A stretch of 64,000 nucleotides of DNA, from contig NZ_LJCO01000033.1 in NCBI RefSeq assembly GCF_001399675.1, positions 124,001-188,000 on the forward strand, given 5' to 3'. Made by a program: the position numbers and the translations under genes. This document shows positions 1 through 9,390 of the stretch, one piece after another (the first letter of the stretch is position 1; each line of letters starts with the position of its first letter). Source of the DNA: Paenalicyclobacillus ferrooxydans. Lineage in GTDB: Bacteria; Bacillota; Bacilli; Alicyclobacillales; Alicyclobacillaceae. The notes under the pieces are model-generated. The model did no database searches. It saw only the letters and a program-made list of their open reading frames with translations, and had not been told where the DNA came from.

Positions 1-1927
1 TACGCATCGATTGACCCTTTGCTTCTCCGATCCGAAAGGCCTCGACATCAAACTCCACTACGAAACGCGGGACGAGCAGGACGTAATCGCCCGCTGGGTA
101 GAAGTAACAAACGTGTCTCAGGATATCGTGCAAGTTACCCATTTGTCGTCAGCGGTCTGGAGCTTGCCCATCCTGCCGGCATACCGCACCACGACCGTCT
201 ACGGAGACTGGGGGCGGGAGTTCCAACTGCAGCGTTCGTTCCTATCTTACGGCAAGCAGGTGATTGAGAGCCGCAAGGGACATACCAGCCATCAAACGAA
301 CCCGCTTTTCATGCTTGACAGCGGGAACGCGAATGAGGAGTCTGGCGACGTTTGGTTTGGAGCTCTTGCATGGAGCGGGAACTGGAAAATCGCATTTGAG
401 CGCAACACCCACAATCAGTTGTCTGTGTCTGGCGGCTTAAACGACTTTGACTTTGTGAGTGTACTTGGCCCAAGGGAAAAAGTGGCTTCACCGCATTTTT
501 ATGCGGGGTACACGAATGACGGGTTTGGCGGTGCGAGTCGGGAGATGCACAGGTTGGCGCATCGGATTCAAGAGGAATTTGGGACAAAGGAACGCCCGAC
601 ACCGGTGTTGTACAATTCCTGGGAAGCGACGTACTTCGATGTCAACGAACCGGATCAGATGAAACTTGCCGAGATTGCGGCTGACCTCGGCGTTGAATTG
701 TTTGTCGTGGATGACGGCTGGTTCGGTCGGCGCAATTCGGACACTGCCGGCCTTGGAGACTGGACGGTCAACCCGGAAAAGTTTCCAGACGGGCTCGATC
801 CGTTGATTCGCCACGTGCAAGGCCTTGGTATGAAATTTGGCATCTGGGTGGAGCCGGAGATGGTGAACCCAGACAGTGATCTGTACAGGGCGCATCCGGA
901 CTGGGTATTGCACTTCCCGGATCGAGACAGGACGCTGGCTCGACATCAGGCAGTCCTCGACTACTCGAATCAGGCTGTACGAGATCACATTTTCGGGCTC
1001 CTCGACGAGCTGCTCTCGCGCCACTCAATTGCTTTTGTGAAATGGGATATGAATCGACCTCTGACAGAGCCTGGGTCTGCCACGCTGGCACCAGACATGC
1101 AACCTGAAGTCTGGACGCGGCACGTCGAGGGTTTGTATGAAATTTTGGGACGACTTCACACCCGACATCCGAACGTTGTGTTTGAGTCATGCAGTGGAGG
1201 AGGCGGTCGTGTCGATCTCGCGATGCTCCAATTCGCCTCCCAGTTCTGGACAAGCGACAACACGGACGCCTATGACAGGTTGCGCATTCAGGAGGGTTTC
1301 AGCTATGCCTATCCTGCGTCCACCATGCGGGCTTGGGTGACGGATTCGCCGCAGTTCATGAATCATCGAAAGGTGCCGCTCGTGTTCCGCTTTCACAGTG
1401 CCATGATGGGCGCCCTCGGAATCGGTGCGGACATCTCACAGTGGACGACGGAGGAACGCGAGGAAGCCGCCAAACGGGTGGAGCTTTACAAGACCATTCG
1501 ACACCTTGTCACAGACGGCGAATTGTATCGTTTGTTGTCGCCGACGTTTGGCACGGTATCCGGGGCTGACACAGGTGGCATTGGTGCGGGATACGGTGGC
1601 GGATATGGGGTTGCATCAGGAGATGCGGGTGCATGGTCAGCGGTCGAATACGCAGACCAGAAAGGAACCGAGGCAGTTGTTTTTGTGCTTGGTCGCGGAA
1701 CACAATATGGTGATCCGACACCTGTCATTCGTCCTGTCGGCCTCGACGATAACATGGTTTATACACTCGAGGTGCTTGATGTCCATACGGCAGATGAGCA
1801 ACGCTTCTACGGCATGTGGGACCTTGCGCCGCGGTCAGGGTTGGCGTGGGCTCGGATGGGTTTCCGGCTTCTCTTGCGTGGGGACTACGCGAGTGCCATC
1901 ATACGGTTTAAAGCGGTCGTGGAATGA
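1..1927 (+). CDS. Alpha-galactosidase, GH36 family (5' end outside window)
   Basis: Hydrolyses terminal alpha-1,6-galactose from raffinose or melibiose-type sugars, presumably in the cytoplasm. The GH36 signatures run in order: WEATYFD near 618, the DDGWFG...LGDW block, KFGIWVEPEMVNPDSDLYR, KWDMNR with the predicted nucleophile Asp at 1046-1048, ESCSGGGGR, and TSDNTDAYDR with the likely acid/base Asp at 1256-1258. The frame stays open to the first base of the window, and about 90 N-terminal residues are missing relative to the usual ~730, so the TTG at 11 is not the real start. A Gly-rich stretch (about 1560-1640) interrupts the C-terminal part. The sugar kinase 100 bp downstream suggests a shared alpha-galactoside utilisation operon. 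Confidence 0.93.
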   Translation, partial: THRLTLCFSDPKGLDIKLHYETRDEQDVIARWVEVTNVSQDIVQVTHLSSAVWSLPILPAYRTTTVYGDWGREFQLQRSFLSYGKQVIESRKGHTSHQTNPLFMLDSGNANEESGDVWFGALAWSGNWKIAFERNTHNQLSVSGGLNDFDFVSVLGPREKVASPHFYAGYTNDGFGGASREMHRLAHRIQEEFGTKERPTPVLYNSWEATYFDVNEPDQMKLAEIAADLGVELFVVDDGWFGRRNSDTAGLGDWTVNPEKFPDGLDPLIRHVQGLGMKFGIWVEPEMVNPDSDLYRAHPDWVLHFPDRDRTLARHQAVLDYSNQAVRDHIFGLLDELLSRHSIAFVKWDMNRPLTEPGSATLAPDMQPEVWTRHVEGLYEILGRLHTRHPNVVFESCSGGGGRVDLAMLQFASQFWTSDNTDAYDRLRIQEGFSYAYPASTMRAWVTDSPQFMNHRKVPLVFRFHSAMMGALGIGADISQWTTEEREEAAKRVELYKTIRHLVTDGELYRLLSPTFGTVSGADTGGIGAGYGGGYGVASGDAGAWSAVEYADQKGTEAVVFVLGRGTQYGDPTPVIRPVGLDDNMVYTLEVLDVHTADEQRFYGMWDLAPRSGLAWARMGFRLLLRGDYASAIIRFKAVVE

Positions 1928-2030
1928 CCTGTTGGTGTTTTGGACGGCGTAAAATGGATTGCGTGGAATGGGCCGGGCCGGAGCACATGCAGGCCCACAG
2001 CCCGAAGGATGCGAGGTAAGGAGAAAACGT

Positions 2031-3221
2031 ATGTTTGACGTAGTTGCGATTGGTGAGCTGTTGATTGATTTTACCCCCGTGTCGGGGAGTCTGCCGAAGA
2101 CGAGCGACGTTGGCAATAACGGGTCGGCTCGGCCATGCTTCGAGCAGAATCCCGGCGGCGCACCGGCAAACGTTGCTGTTGCGGCTGCTCAGATGGGCAA
2201 ACGGGCAGCTTTCATAGGAAAAGTTGGCGAGGACGCGTTTGGGAGGTTCCTGCGTGAGACTCTGGAGAGCCGCGGAGTCGACGTGAGCGGGCTGCTTTCG
2301 ACGAATGCTTATCCGACTACACTTGCATTTGTACACCTGGATACATCCGGTGAGCGCTCTTTTAGCTTCTACCGCAACCCGAGTGCCGATGTCATGCTGG
2401 AGCCTGATGATGTCGATCCTGAACTGTTGTCACAAACGAAGTTATTCCATTTTGGATCCGTCTCAATGACCGCGGACCCTTCACGAACAGCGACGCTTGC
2501 TTCGGTTCGAGCGGCACGGAACGCGGGGGCAATCATTAGCTATGACCCCAATTTGCGTTTGTCACTTTGGAAGGATCAGGAGGCAGCAAAAGAGGTCATA
2601 TTAGGTGCAATGCAATACGCTGATGTTCTGAAGGTTTCTGATGAGGAATTGAGATTCCTGACAGGAGAGACGGGAATTGAAGATGGGATCGAGGTCCTCC
2701 GGCGCTATCATCAGTGCGCGATCACGCTGGTTACTTTAGGAGCAGAGGGATGTTATTACTCGGCTGCATGCGGAAGCGGATCCGTTCCCTCGTATGCAGT
2801 GCATGCCATCGACACAACGGGTGCTGGAGATGCCTTTGTGGGTGCGTTTGTCTCGGAGTTGCTCGATGCATTGGATGAGTTGGAGAGACCAGGAAGAGCC
2901 CACGGCGTCGCAGGCATCTCTGCATCGGGCCCGGTACCAGTGTCAGACGAGACGACTGCTCAAGGCAAGTTCAATCGAAACATGCTGAATCCAAGCGTGT
3001 TAGGTCGAAGTACGCCGGGTCGAAACATGCTAGGTCGAAACATGCTAGGTCGAAACATGCTAGGTGGAATCACTGAAGAGAGGCTCCAGCAGGCGATCCG
3101 TTTTGCCAACACCAGCGGCGCGTTGACAACCACTAAGCGCGGTGGGATACCTGCACTTCCCACGAAGCGTGAGGTTTTTGAATATATGCAGCACCACCTT
3201 CCGCTGAACGAAGATTATTAA
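2031..3221 (+). CDS. PfkB-family sugar kinase (fructokinase-like) with a repeat-derived insertion
   Basis: ATP-dependent kinase of the ribokinase/PfkB fold, most like fructokinases. It would phosphorylate the hexose released by the upstream alpha-galactosidase or a sucrose hydrolase. Signature 1 (NPGGAPANVAVAAAQMG) and signature 2 (DTTGAGDAFVGAF, catalytic base Asp267) are intact. The ATG at 2031 is chosen because GGTAAGGAG lies just upstream; an in-frame ATG at 1959 has no site. The protein is 396 residues against a usual ~320. The excess is mostly residues ~283-346, a low-complexity insert ending in G-R-N-M-L repeats encoded by 15-bp DNA repeats. It falls just after the catalytic motif, between two helices. 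Exact substrate not certain. Confidence 0.9.
   Translation: MFDVVAIGELLIDFTPVSGSLPKTSDVGNNGSARPCFEQNPGGAPANVAVAAAQMGKRAAFIGKVGEDAFGRFLRETLESRGVDVSGLLSTNAYPTTLAFVHLDTSGERSFSFYRNPSADVMLEPDDVDPELLSQTKLFHFGSVSMTADPSRTATLASVRAARNAGAIISYDPNLRLSLWKDQEAAKEVILGAMQYADVLKVSDEELRFLTGETGIEDGIEVLRRYHQCAITLVTLGAEGCYYSAACGSGSVPSYAVHAIDTTGAGDAFVGAFVSELLDALDELERPGRAHGVAGISASGPVPVSDETTAQGKFNRNMLNPSVLGRSTPGRNMLGRNMLGRNMLGGITEERLQQAIRFANTSGALTTTKRGGIPALPTKREVFEYMQHHLPLNEDY
2998..3068 (+). repeat. 15-bp tandem repeat inside the PfkB kinase gene
   Basis: Three near-perfect copies of GGTCGAAACATGCTA plus two degenerate ones, kept in frame (15 = 5 codons) so that they encode repeated GRNML. The unit also carries an ATG in the kinase frame (the Met). 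Confidence 0.9.
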
Positions 3222-3235
3222 TTACTAGATTGGAA

Positions 3236-3255
3236 GGGCCGCCATTTGGCGGCCC
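3236..3255 (+). terminator. Hairpin after the sugar kinase
   Basis: GGGCCGCC-ATTT-GGCGGCCC, a perfect 8-bp stem 14 bp after the stop codon, followed by a weak T-rich stretch. Likely intrinsic terminator of the galactosidase/kinase operon. Confidence 0.7.
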
Positions 3256-3377
3256 CATCTTATCAACGATTGAACGAAGCCTATTAAGATACCGAAAGGG
3301 CCTTGAGGGCTCGATAAAGCCGTTTTCTTCCCTTACCAAACTTCGTCGTCGACGAACCAAGCGGAGGTTAACGCCCG

Positions 3378-3556
3378 GATTTTCCCTTATGGGCTGTTTT
3401 GCCGGGGGTGGCGATAACATAACGCCACAAATTTCCCTTATGGCGTCTTTCCCGGCTATTTTTCTGTGACTGCCGGCCATCAACGAACAAAATGCTCGCT
3501 GTGACAGCGCAAATGAGGGGAAACAACCGAATAACGGACAATGTTTCCCTTAAATG
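3378..3556. repeat. Dispersed inverted motif, locus A
   Basis: The 400-bp gap between the kinase and the convergent pRiA4b-like gene has no gene. It carries five copies, in alternating orientation, of a motif built from TTCCCTTAT and AACGAACA: 3380 (TTTTCCCTTATGGG), 3430 (AATTTCCCTTATGGCG), 3481 (CAACGAACAAAA), and an inverted pair GGGGAAACA...ATGTTTCCCTT at about 3516-3552. The same motif recurs at 9079-9264 and 42396-42578. Confidence 0.6.
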
Positions 3557-3565
3557 TCCTACGTC

Positions 3566-3627
3566 TCGAACTGACCTGACGCACCCCTCGAACTGAACTG
3601 ACCTACCCCCTTGACCTGACCTACTTC
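3566..3627. repeat. Tandem repeat overlapping the 3' end of the pRiA4b-like gene
   Basis: Three degenerate ~20-bp units (TCGAACTGACCTGACGCACC, then TCGAACTGAACTGACCTACC, then a shorter TTGACCTGACCTAC). The last contains the TAG stop of the leftward gene, so the gene's end looks duplicated outward. Confidence 0.65.
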
Positions 3628-4214
3628 TTGCGTTTGCGAAAGCGCGCGGCCAATTCCTGATTGATGTGATTAAGATCAAATGCCTCAGGGTCGAATTCGT
3701 CGCCACACGAAGCAACCGCGTCATCGTGACCGGGATCATCCACATCAGCCAAGGCCTTTACGTGGACCTCGTAGCCGTAGGGGCCGCCGATGTCTTCGGG
3801 AGGGCAGGCGCGGGCGCCTTCTTGGCATCGGATCGCCCCGGATATCGCCCCCCCAATGGCTGAAATAGACTCAATGCGCAACAAGTGAATCCAGTCGTCG
3901 CCAAAGTCATAGTGGTAGGTCAATAGATCGTTCTGTTCCACGAGAAGGGCTTCCAAGGTTTCGGAGCGGGCGTCGAGATGGACCGGATCGGCCGTGAAGA
4001 AGTCGTCCAAGTCGGGGCGTGAGATCTCAAGCGGCCCATAGCGGAAGCGATACAGGTGTGCGCTCTCCCAGCCCATGACAACCTGAATCACCTGGTGCAG
4101 TTCTTGGAAAGTGAGCTTGCCTGGAACGCTGAACCGGCGCCAAACCACCGGCTTGACGTCAAACAGTTCGACGTAGAACGTGTACAGTAAGTCAGGTTCT
4201 TTCTTCTGCGGCAT
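3621..4214 (-). CDS. Plasmid pRiA4b ORF-3-like family protein
   Basis: A 197-residue protein of the PRiA4_ORF3 family (PF07929), whose molecular function is not established. Visible family hallmarks are the N-terminal beta-rich half with VWRRFSVPG, then YHYDFGDDWIHLL around residue 100, the ACPPEDIGGPYGYE block near residue 135, and FDPEAFDLNHINQEL near the C-terminus. The ATG start lies 19 bp after the helicase stop codon on the same strand, so the two probably form one transcript. Length is typical of the family. The stop codon lies inside a small tandem repeat. Confidence 0.85.
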   Translation of the reverse strand: MPQKKEPDLLYTFYVELFDVKPVVWRRFSVPGKLTFQELHQVIQVVMGWESAHLYRFRYGPLEISRPDLDDFFTADPVHLDARSETLEALLVEQNDLLTYHYDFGDDWIHLLRIESISAIGGAISGAIRCQEGARACPPEDIGGPYGYEVHVKALADVDDPGHDDAVASCGDEFDPEAFDLNHINQELAARFRKRKK

Positions 4215-4233
4215 GGGTTAGCCTCCTACTCAA

Positions 4234-7200
4234 TCAGATGCTGAGGATACTGCGGATGTCGTCCTCTGTCAGCGCGCTTAGGCCTTCGTCGTTTGCCTGG
4301 ACGACGGAGTCGATGAGATCGCGCTTTTTTTGTTGCAACTGGTACATCTTTTCTTCAATCGTACCTTGGGTGACCATGCGAATGACTTGGACCGTGTTCT
4401 TTTGGCCGATCCGATGGGCCCTATCCGCAGCCTGCTCCTCGACCGCCGGGTTCCACCACAAATCGTAGAGAATGACCGTGTCGGCTCCTGTCAGGTTGAG
4501 GCCAGTGCCACCGGCCTTCAGCGAGATCAGGAAGATGGGAACCGCGCCTTGGTTGAAGCGGTCGCATAACTCGAGACGATCCTTGGCGGGTGTTTGGCCA
4601 TCCAAATAGAAGAGGTCAAACCCGCGTTCCTGTAATTCCTGCTGAATGATGGCAAGCATCGACGTAAACTGCGAAAAGATGAGTATCCGCTGATTAGCAA
4701 GTCGGTACTCTTCGACAAGTTCCAGCAGTTGATCGAGTTTCCCGGAATTTCCCCGGAAATTGTCGATGCACAGAGATGGATGGCAGCAGATCTGTCGAAG
4801 CCTCGTGAGCCCCGCCAATATCTGAAAGCGACCCTTTTGAAACCCTTGTGTTTCGAGGCCCTGGATTGTCTCCTTTTGGAGTTGAGCTAGGTACGCCATG
4901 TATGCCGCCTTTTGCTCTTTCGTCAGCTCTGCTGTCTGTAAGGTCTCAATTTTGTCCGGCAACTCCGTCAACACATCCCGTTTCAGGCGCCTGAGGATAA
5001 ACGGCCGTACATGACGGGCAACCAACTCTGGCGGCAGGTTGGAGAAGGATTTACGGCTTCCGAGCAAATCAGGGAAGACAGCCCGGAAAATGGACCAAAG
5101 GTCATCAAGGGAGTTCTCGACAGGCGTACCTGTGAGCGCAAATCGATGCACACTCTGAATCTCTCCCACGGCCTGCGCGGTCTGCGTCGTGTGGTTTTTG
5201 ATGGCTTGTGCCTCATCGAGGATGAGGGTACTGAACCTAACATCGCGATACATGTCGATATCTCGCCACAACAGCGGATACGACGTGATGATGACGTCCG
5301 GGTGTTCGTTGCCATGATTGTGGCCCGCCGCAGCGACGATTGCCTCACGCTCGGCTTTATCGCCAGTGACGATGACAGCATGTAGCCCAGGTGCAAATTT
5401 CTCGATCTCACTCTTCCAATTATACGTGAGTGACGCGGGACAGACGATGAGAACCGGGGCGCCTGAGGTAATCGCGGCTGCGGCTTTCCCAGCCCCGGCT
5501 CGGCCTGTCATCAGGTCGCCTTGAGCCGGGCCCGCCACCGGATCGTCCCCAGTTCGAGTCCCTTCCCGCTCTGATAATAGGAATGCGATGGTCTGGATGG
5601 TCTTCCCAAGACCCATATCGTCTGCGAGAATTCCGCCAAACCCGTACTGGGCGAGCGTCTTCATCCACTGAAAGCCAAACTTTTGATACTCGCGCAGAGT
5701 GGCTCGAAGACCAGTCGGAAGGTCGACGTCAATATTGTCCGGGTTTCGGAGGTTGTCCAACCAGCGGCGCAAGGCTCGGCCGAACTTCACATGGCTCATC
5801 CCGTCGTGGCCCTCGATGAGTGGCAACGCGCGGATCGACGGAATACGCAAATCCAGAGTCTGTCCACCAGACTCTGCGGTGCCGCCGGCGTTGTCCTGCG
5901 ATGCACCGGATTGTGGTGCCGCGCCACGCTGCGGATCGTCAACCGCTGCCTCTTTGCGCGACTTCACGGCCTTCTTCAAGTCGGACGGCTTGAGTCCTAA
6001 CTCGCTGACAACCCTCTGCAGTTCAGAGAAACCTTCGGTCTGCAGTGAGACGAATGCACCACTTTCCAGCCGATGGTACTTCTTACGCTCGATCATCGAC
6101 TGCAGCACATGCATGACTTCGTCCGCGGACAGGTCCCCAATGTCAAACGAGACTTCCAGCCAGTTTGTCTTTGTGTCGATCTCGATCCGACTTTTCGGTC
6201 TCACAGCCGCTGGTCGGATCCACCCGTCAACCGAACTGGTTGCGAACACTTCCACCCACTGTTCCAATTCAGGCAAGCGCTCGTATACGAATTCATAGAT
6301 ATAGTCCTCGCCAGAGAGAATAAGCTCGCCGTCCACCACGTCGAATCCGGATTGATAGAGGAACCTGACGATTTGCGTTTCCTTTATCAGGTCGCGCACG
6401 ATGATTTGGCGCGTATCGGTATCTGATCCACTGTAGATGAGGGCGCCGGATTCGGTCGCATAGGCATCGGCAAGTTGGCCGCCGTCGGAATGGGTAAAGT
6501 TCCCGAATCCGTCGTCGCCCAACTGGCTGTTGGAGCTTCCAAAACGGTTATCTCCCAGGCCGTCAACGGTCCCAAAACGGTCGTCGTCAAACTCATTATC
6601 ATCAGCATCCTGGCGGTTGAACGGATCGACGATGCTGTCCTCGTAGGTAAACACAAGACGACCAGTTAGGACGTCTTCGTCCCAGTATGGTGCCTGATTT
6701 GTGTATCGATCGAGATATAACTTGGCGTGTAACGGGGCTTCAATGACGCGGTCCCGAATGCTCGCGTCCACCTCAACTTGTCCGATTCTCCTGAGCCCTG
6801 GTAAAACCTCGTTCATAAACGGCTGAAGAGCATCTTCCGCGATAGGGATTTCAGTGTGCTTGGTCTCGGAGGAGAACCCGCTTGTCTTACTCGCCTCCTC
6901 GTCGTCAAGAGGGTGCGCGTCTTCGCTGCGCAGGAGCTCAAGTGCCCGCTGCCGACCGAGTCTCCGTTCGAGTTTCAGCACGCGATCGGCTTCCATCATG
7001 CGCTGCGACTCCAGCACCTTTTGTGTTTCGACAAACTGGCGGAGGACCACCGGATCCATCAGATGAAAGGTCGATCCGGATACGACACACCCATAGGACG
7101 GCAACGGAACCATGTCGTCCAGTCCGCTCACTTCGAGACCGTAGTGTCCTTCACCGTGTTTCACAATCTGCATGTTTACATCAGGTGTTTCTACCGTGAC

Positions 7201-8469
7201 ATGGATGGGCCCGACAGTGTTACCACCCTTACCAACGACGGTCGTGTCACTTTGGAGGAGCAAAGGGTGGAGTGATCGCCAGACAATTGGAGAGATGAAC
7301 AGCGCTCTCTCATTGCCGCGGTAGGTGTATGAATAGTTTCCCATCATGCTTCGATAGAGCGCCTCTTCGTGCATCACTTCACACAGCACTCGAATAACCC
7401 GAAGGTCCTCGGGGCGGAAGCGATACTGGTCGGGACCGTAGGAGAACCTTGGCGTGAAGTAGAAAGGGCGGTTCTCTTCGACAGCTAGTAGAAAATCCCG
7501 GATTTTCTTGACGACGTATGTCTTCTGTGGGCCAATCTTCATCTCGATCTGGATGTGCTCACTCGCCGCAAATCCGCCTACGTGCGGGGCACAGAAAAAC
7601 TCGACGCTTAGGAGCTCTCGACTATCAATCGTTGCGGAGCGGAGCGGCCGGGCGGACTGGGCAGTGCTGCTGGTACTGCCTGGGGCTGGTGCCGTGTTGC
7701 GGCCCGGGGCAGAAGCTGTGTTGCGGTCCAGGGCAGAAGCTGTGTTGCGGTCCAGGGCAGAAGCTGTGGCGCGGTCCAGATTTGCGCTCATGCTCATGCC
7801 AGAGCTCGCATTGTTACCAGTGGGCCAACTGGAGGCAGGAACTGTGGGCAGGGTGTCGTCGAGATCGACAGCCCAAAGGTCGTTCGACAACGCTGCGGCA
7901 GCTTCCGACCGTCGAAACAGGTCTAGCAGCCGTGTGGATGATGAAAAGTTGGGTGGATCTGGTTGCACCGTATCGTTTCGGGTATCGGTGGCAGCTGTGG
8001 CTGCATCGTGTGCAATTGTGGCTGCGGCAGCATCGGGTCGATCGGATGGGTGATCGGTGGGCACCATACCCGATTGACCAGCAAAATGGTCGGATGGCGC
8101 GGCATCGGATCGACCTGTTAAAGGGCTGGATGGCTCTGTAACGGATCGCGCGAGATCTGGCCGGGAATAGTTGCCGGATTTCGTCAAATCTCCAATGGCC
8201 ATCAGGGCTGCGGCGACGTGCTTGCAAGCATCCCACGGATCAAAAATAGGGCAGTTGCAATCACCTTCAAGATGATACTCGTTGATGGTCAGATTGACCT
8301 CATAGACGCGCTTTCCACGGACGAGGGCGGTCCATTGCGCAGGATCGGTCTCGTCTTGGCGGACGGAGAGCACGCGTCCCTCTTCGTAATATCGCTTACC
8401 GCGACTATAGTAATTTGTCCCGCAAAACTCGCGAATTTGGCTGCGGGTAACTAGGGTTTCTTTCGGCAC
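4234..8469 (-). CDS. SNF2-family helicase with N-terminal SWIM zinc finger
   Basis: A 1411-residue Swi2/Snf2-type ATPase (HepA/RapA relatives), expected to translocate on DNA and remodel protein-DNA complexes. The N-terminal SWIM finger has C71-x-C73...C82-x-H84. A low-complexity linker (about residues 95-290) follows, then a divergent SNF2-associated region. The helicase core starts near residue 920: motif I DDMGLGKT, motif II DEAQ, motif III LTGTPVEN, a C-terminal RecA lobe and motif VI ADRAHRIGQ. The GTG start at 8469 has AGGAGG about 11 nt upstream. The linker contains 24-bp DNA repeats encoding ALDRNTAS units. It is followed closely by the pRiA4b-like gene. Bacterial homologues of this layout are common in Firmicutes, but specific targets are unknown. 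Confidence 0.93.
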   Translation of the reverse strand: MPKETLVTRSQIREFCGTNYYSRGKRYYEEGRVLSVRQDETDPAQWTALVRGKRVYEVNLTINEYHLEGDCNCPIFDPWDACKHVAAALMAIGDLTKSGNYSRPDLARSVTEPSSPLTGRSDAAPSDHFAGQSGMVPTDHPSDRPDAAAATIAHDAATAATDTRNDTVQPDPPNFSSSTRLLDLFRRSEAAAALSNDLWAVDLDDTLPTVPASSWPTGNNASSGMSMSANLDRATASALDRNTASALDRNTASAPGRNTAPAPGSTSSTAQSARPLRSATIDSRELLSVEFFCAPHVGGFAASEHIQIEMKIGPQKTYVVKKIRDFLLAVEENRPFYFTPRFSYGPDQYRFRPEDLRVIRVLCEVMHEEALYRSMMGNYSYTYRGNERALFISPIVWRSLHPLLLQSDTTVVGKGGNTVGPIHVTVETPDVNMQIVKHGEGHYGLEVSGLDDMVPLPSYGCVVSGSTFHLMDPVVLRQFVETQKVLESQRMMEADRVLKLERRLGRQRALELLRSEDAHPLDDEEASKTSGFSSETKHTEIPIAEDALQPFMNEVLPGLRRIGQVEVDASIRDRVIEAPLHAKLYLDRYTNQAPYWDEDVLTGRLVFTYEDSIVDPFNRQDADDNEFDDDRFGTVDGLGDNRFGSSNSQLGDDGFGNFTHSDGGQLADAYATESGALIYSGSDTDTRQIIVRDLIKETQIVRFLYQSGFDVVDGELILSGEDYIYEFVYERLPELEQWVEVFATSSVDGWIRPAAVRPKSRIEIDTKTNWLEVSFDIGDLSADEVMHVLQSMIERKKYHRLESGAFVSLQTEGFSELQRVVSELGLKPSDLKKAVKSRKEAAVDDPQRGAAPQSGASQDNAGGTAESGGQTLDLRIPSIRALPLIEGHDGMSHVKFGRALRRWLDNLRNPDNIDVDLPTGLRATLREYQKFGFQWMKTLAQYGFGGILADDMGLGKTIQTIAFLLSEREGTRTGDDPVAGPAQGDLMTGRAGAGKAAAAITSGAPVLIVCPASLTYNWKSEIEKFAPGLHAVIVTGDKAEREAIVAAAGHNHGNEHPDVIITSYPLLWRDIDMYRDVRFSTLILDEAQAIKNHTTQTAQAVGEIQSVHRFALTGTPVENSLDDLWSIFRAVFPDLLGSRKSFSNLPPELVARHVRPFILRRLKRDVLTELPDKIETLQTAELTKEQKAAYMAYLAQLQKETIQGLETQGFQKGRFQILAGLTRLRQICCHPSLCIDNFRGNSGKLDQLLELVEEYRLANQRILIFSQFTSMLAIIQQELQERGFDLFYLDGQTPAKDRLELCDRFNQGAVPIFLISLKAGGTGLNLTGADTVILYDLWWNPAVEEQAADRAHRIGQKNTVQVIRMVTQGTIEEKMYQLQQKKRDLIDSVVQANDEGLSALTEDDIRSILSI
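7691..7786 (-). repeat. 24-bp tandem repeat inside the SNF2 gene
   Basis: Four units with 24-bp spacing starting at 7691, 7715, 7739 and 7763, based on GCTGTGTTGCGGTCCAGGGC. They preserve the frame and encode ALDRNTAS-like octapeptides in the linker after the SWIM domain. Confidence 0.9.
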
Positions 8470-9078
8470 AGGATGTGATTCCTCCTGACAGTGATGAGTC
8501 AGCTGCGGTAGTGGGGGTGGATTCGTTCGCGCGGCCGGGGCAGGATCACGGTAGGATCACGGTAGGATCACGGTAGGCGCGACACTCCATTTGAGTCGCG
8601 GAGGCCAGGGTCTCACTCGGGCCACGAATCTCGATTACGCCAGGGACTACCCCCAACAGTCAAACTGACTACAGCTACGTCTATTGTGCCGGACTAAGAG
8701 ACTACGGGCAAGGGGAGTTGAATGGACACAGTGGAAGGAAAGGGGGAGGCAGCCAAGTGGGAAATGGCAATACGGGAGGACCCTCATGGACAAAAGGCGA
8801 CCTATTTATGGGAGGTAAAAGGATACAACGATTAACGGATACCACTTGAAGGCAAGTTAAGACTTTCAATGTGGAGATGAACGGAGTACCACACGCCTGA
8901 CAGGTTCTTACGTCGGAACGATAAGGTGGATGTGAAGGGAGTGCGTGTTTAAGCCATGGGGTGCGGGCGTCGATTTGCGTCTCTTGAGGCTACCTTTATG
9001 CCACCTTGGCGCTACTTTGCCTACCTTGATGGCACCTTGATGGCACCTTGATGGCACCTTGATGGCACCTTGGCGCTA

Positions 9079-9264
9079 CAAGGGAAGAAATGTTCGTTGA
9101 TCGACGGAAAATCAGATCTCGGCGTCAACGAACGAACAGAATTTCCTCTATACCCTCCGATTCGGTCTAAATCAGGTGGGATTCACGCCACAAGGGAAGT
9201 TATGTTCGTTCTTTCGAGCGCAGTTTCTGGATAACTGCCTACTGGGGAAAAACTTGCCCTTAAA
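9079..9264. repeat. Dispersed inverted motif, locus B
   Basis: Three clear copies: AAGGGAAGAAATGTTCGTTG at 9080-9099, its inverse CAACGAACGAACAGAATTTC at 9126-9145, and AAGGGAAGTTATGTTCGTT at 9192-9210. A degenerate TTGCCCTTAAA copy lies near 9254. The first two form an inverted repeat with a ~26-bp spacer. Confidence 0.7.
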
Positions 9265-9269
9265 TTTTT

Positions 9270-9285
9270 ATACCCATATGGGTAT
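9270..9285. promoter_or_regulatory. 16-bp palindrome resembling a CsoR/CstR-type operator
   Basis: ATACCCATATGGGTAT is a perfect palindrome. Its ATACCC/GGGTAT half-sites resemble operators of CsoR/CstR-family repressors. No gene lies directly downstream on the plus strand, so a regulated target is not evident here. Confidence 0.3.
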
Positions 9286-9390
9286 ATGGCGGAGATAGTG
9301 AACATAAAGGTCGTTGTTGGATGGACAACGACCCTAGTGGCATTGACACTTCACGGAACTGTTAGTTAGGCCCCTGTGCTTCCTTTGGAT

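Larger units (their letters stand above)
8470..9390. other. Gene-free intergenic region rich in repeats
   Basis: No convincing gene. It holds three 11-bp copies of AGGATCACGGT (8542-8574), four 11-bp copies of ACCTTGATGGC (9023-9066), dispersed motif locus B (9079-9264), a 16-bp palindrome (9270-9285), and a hairpin GGTCGTTGT/ACAACGACC (9309-9333) that could terminate transcription. A 27-codon ORF at 9286-9369 is too weak to call. Confidence 0.7.

Noticed and set aside
9286-9369. 27-codon ORF following the ATACCC palindrome
   Set aside because: Very short, no ribosome binding site, and it overlaps a hairpin; no family resemblance.
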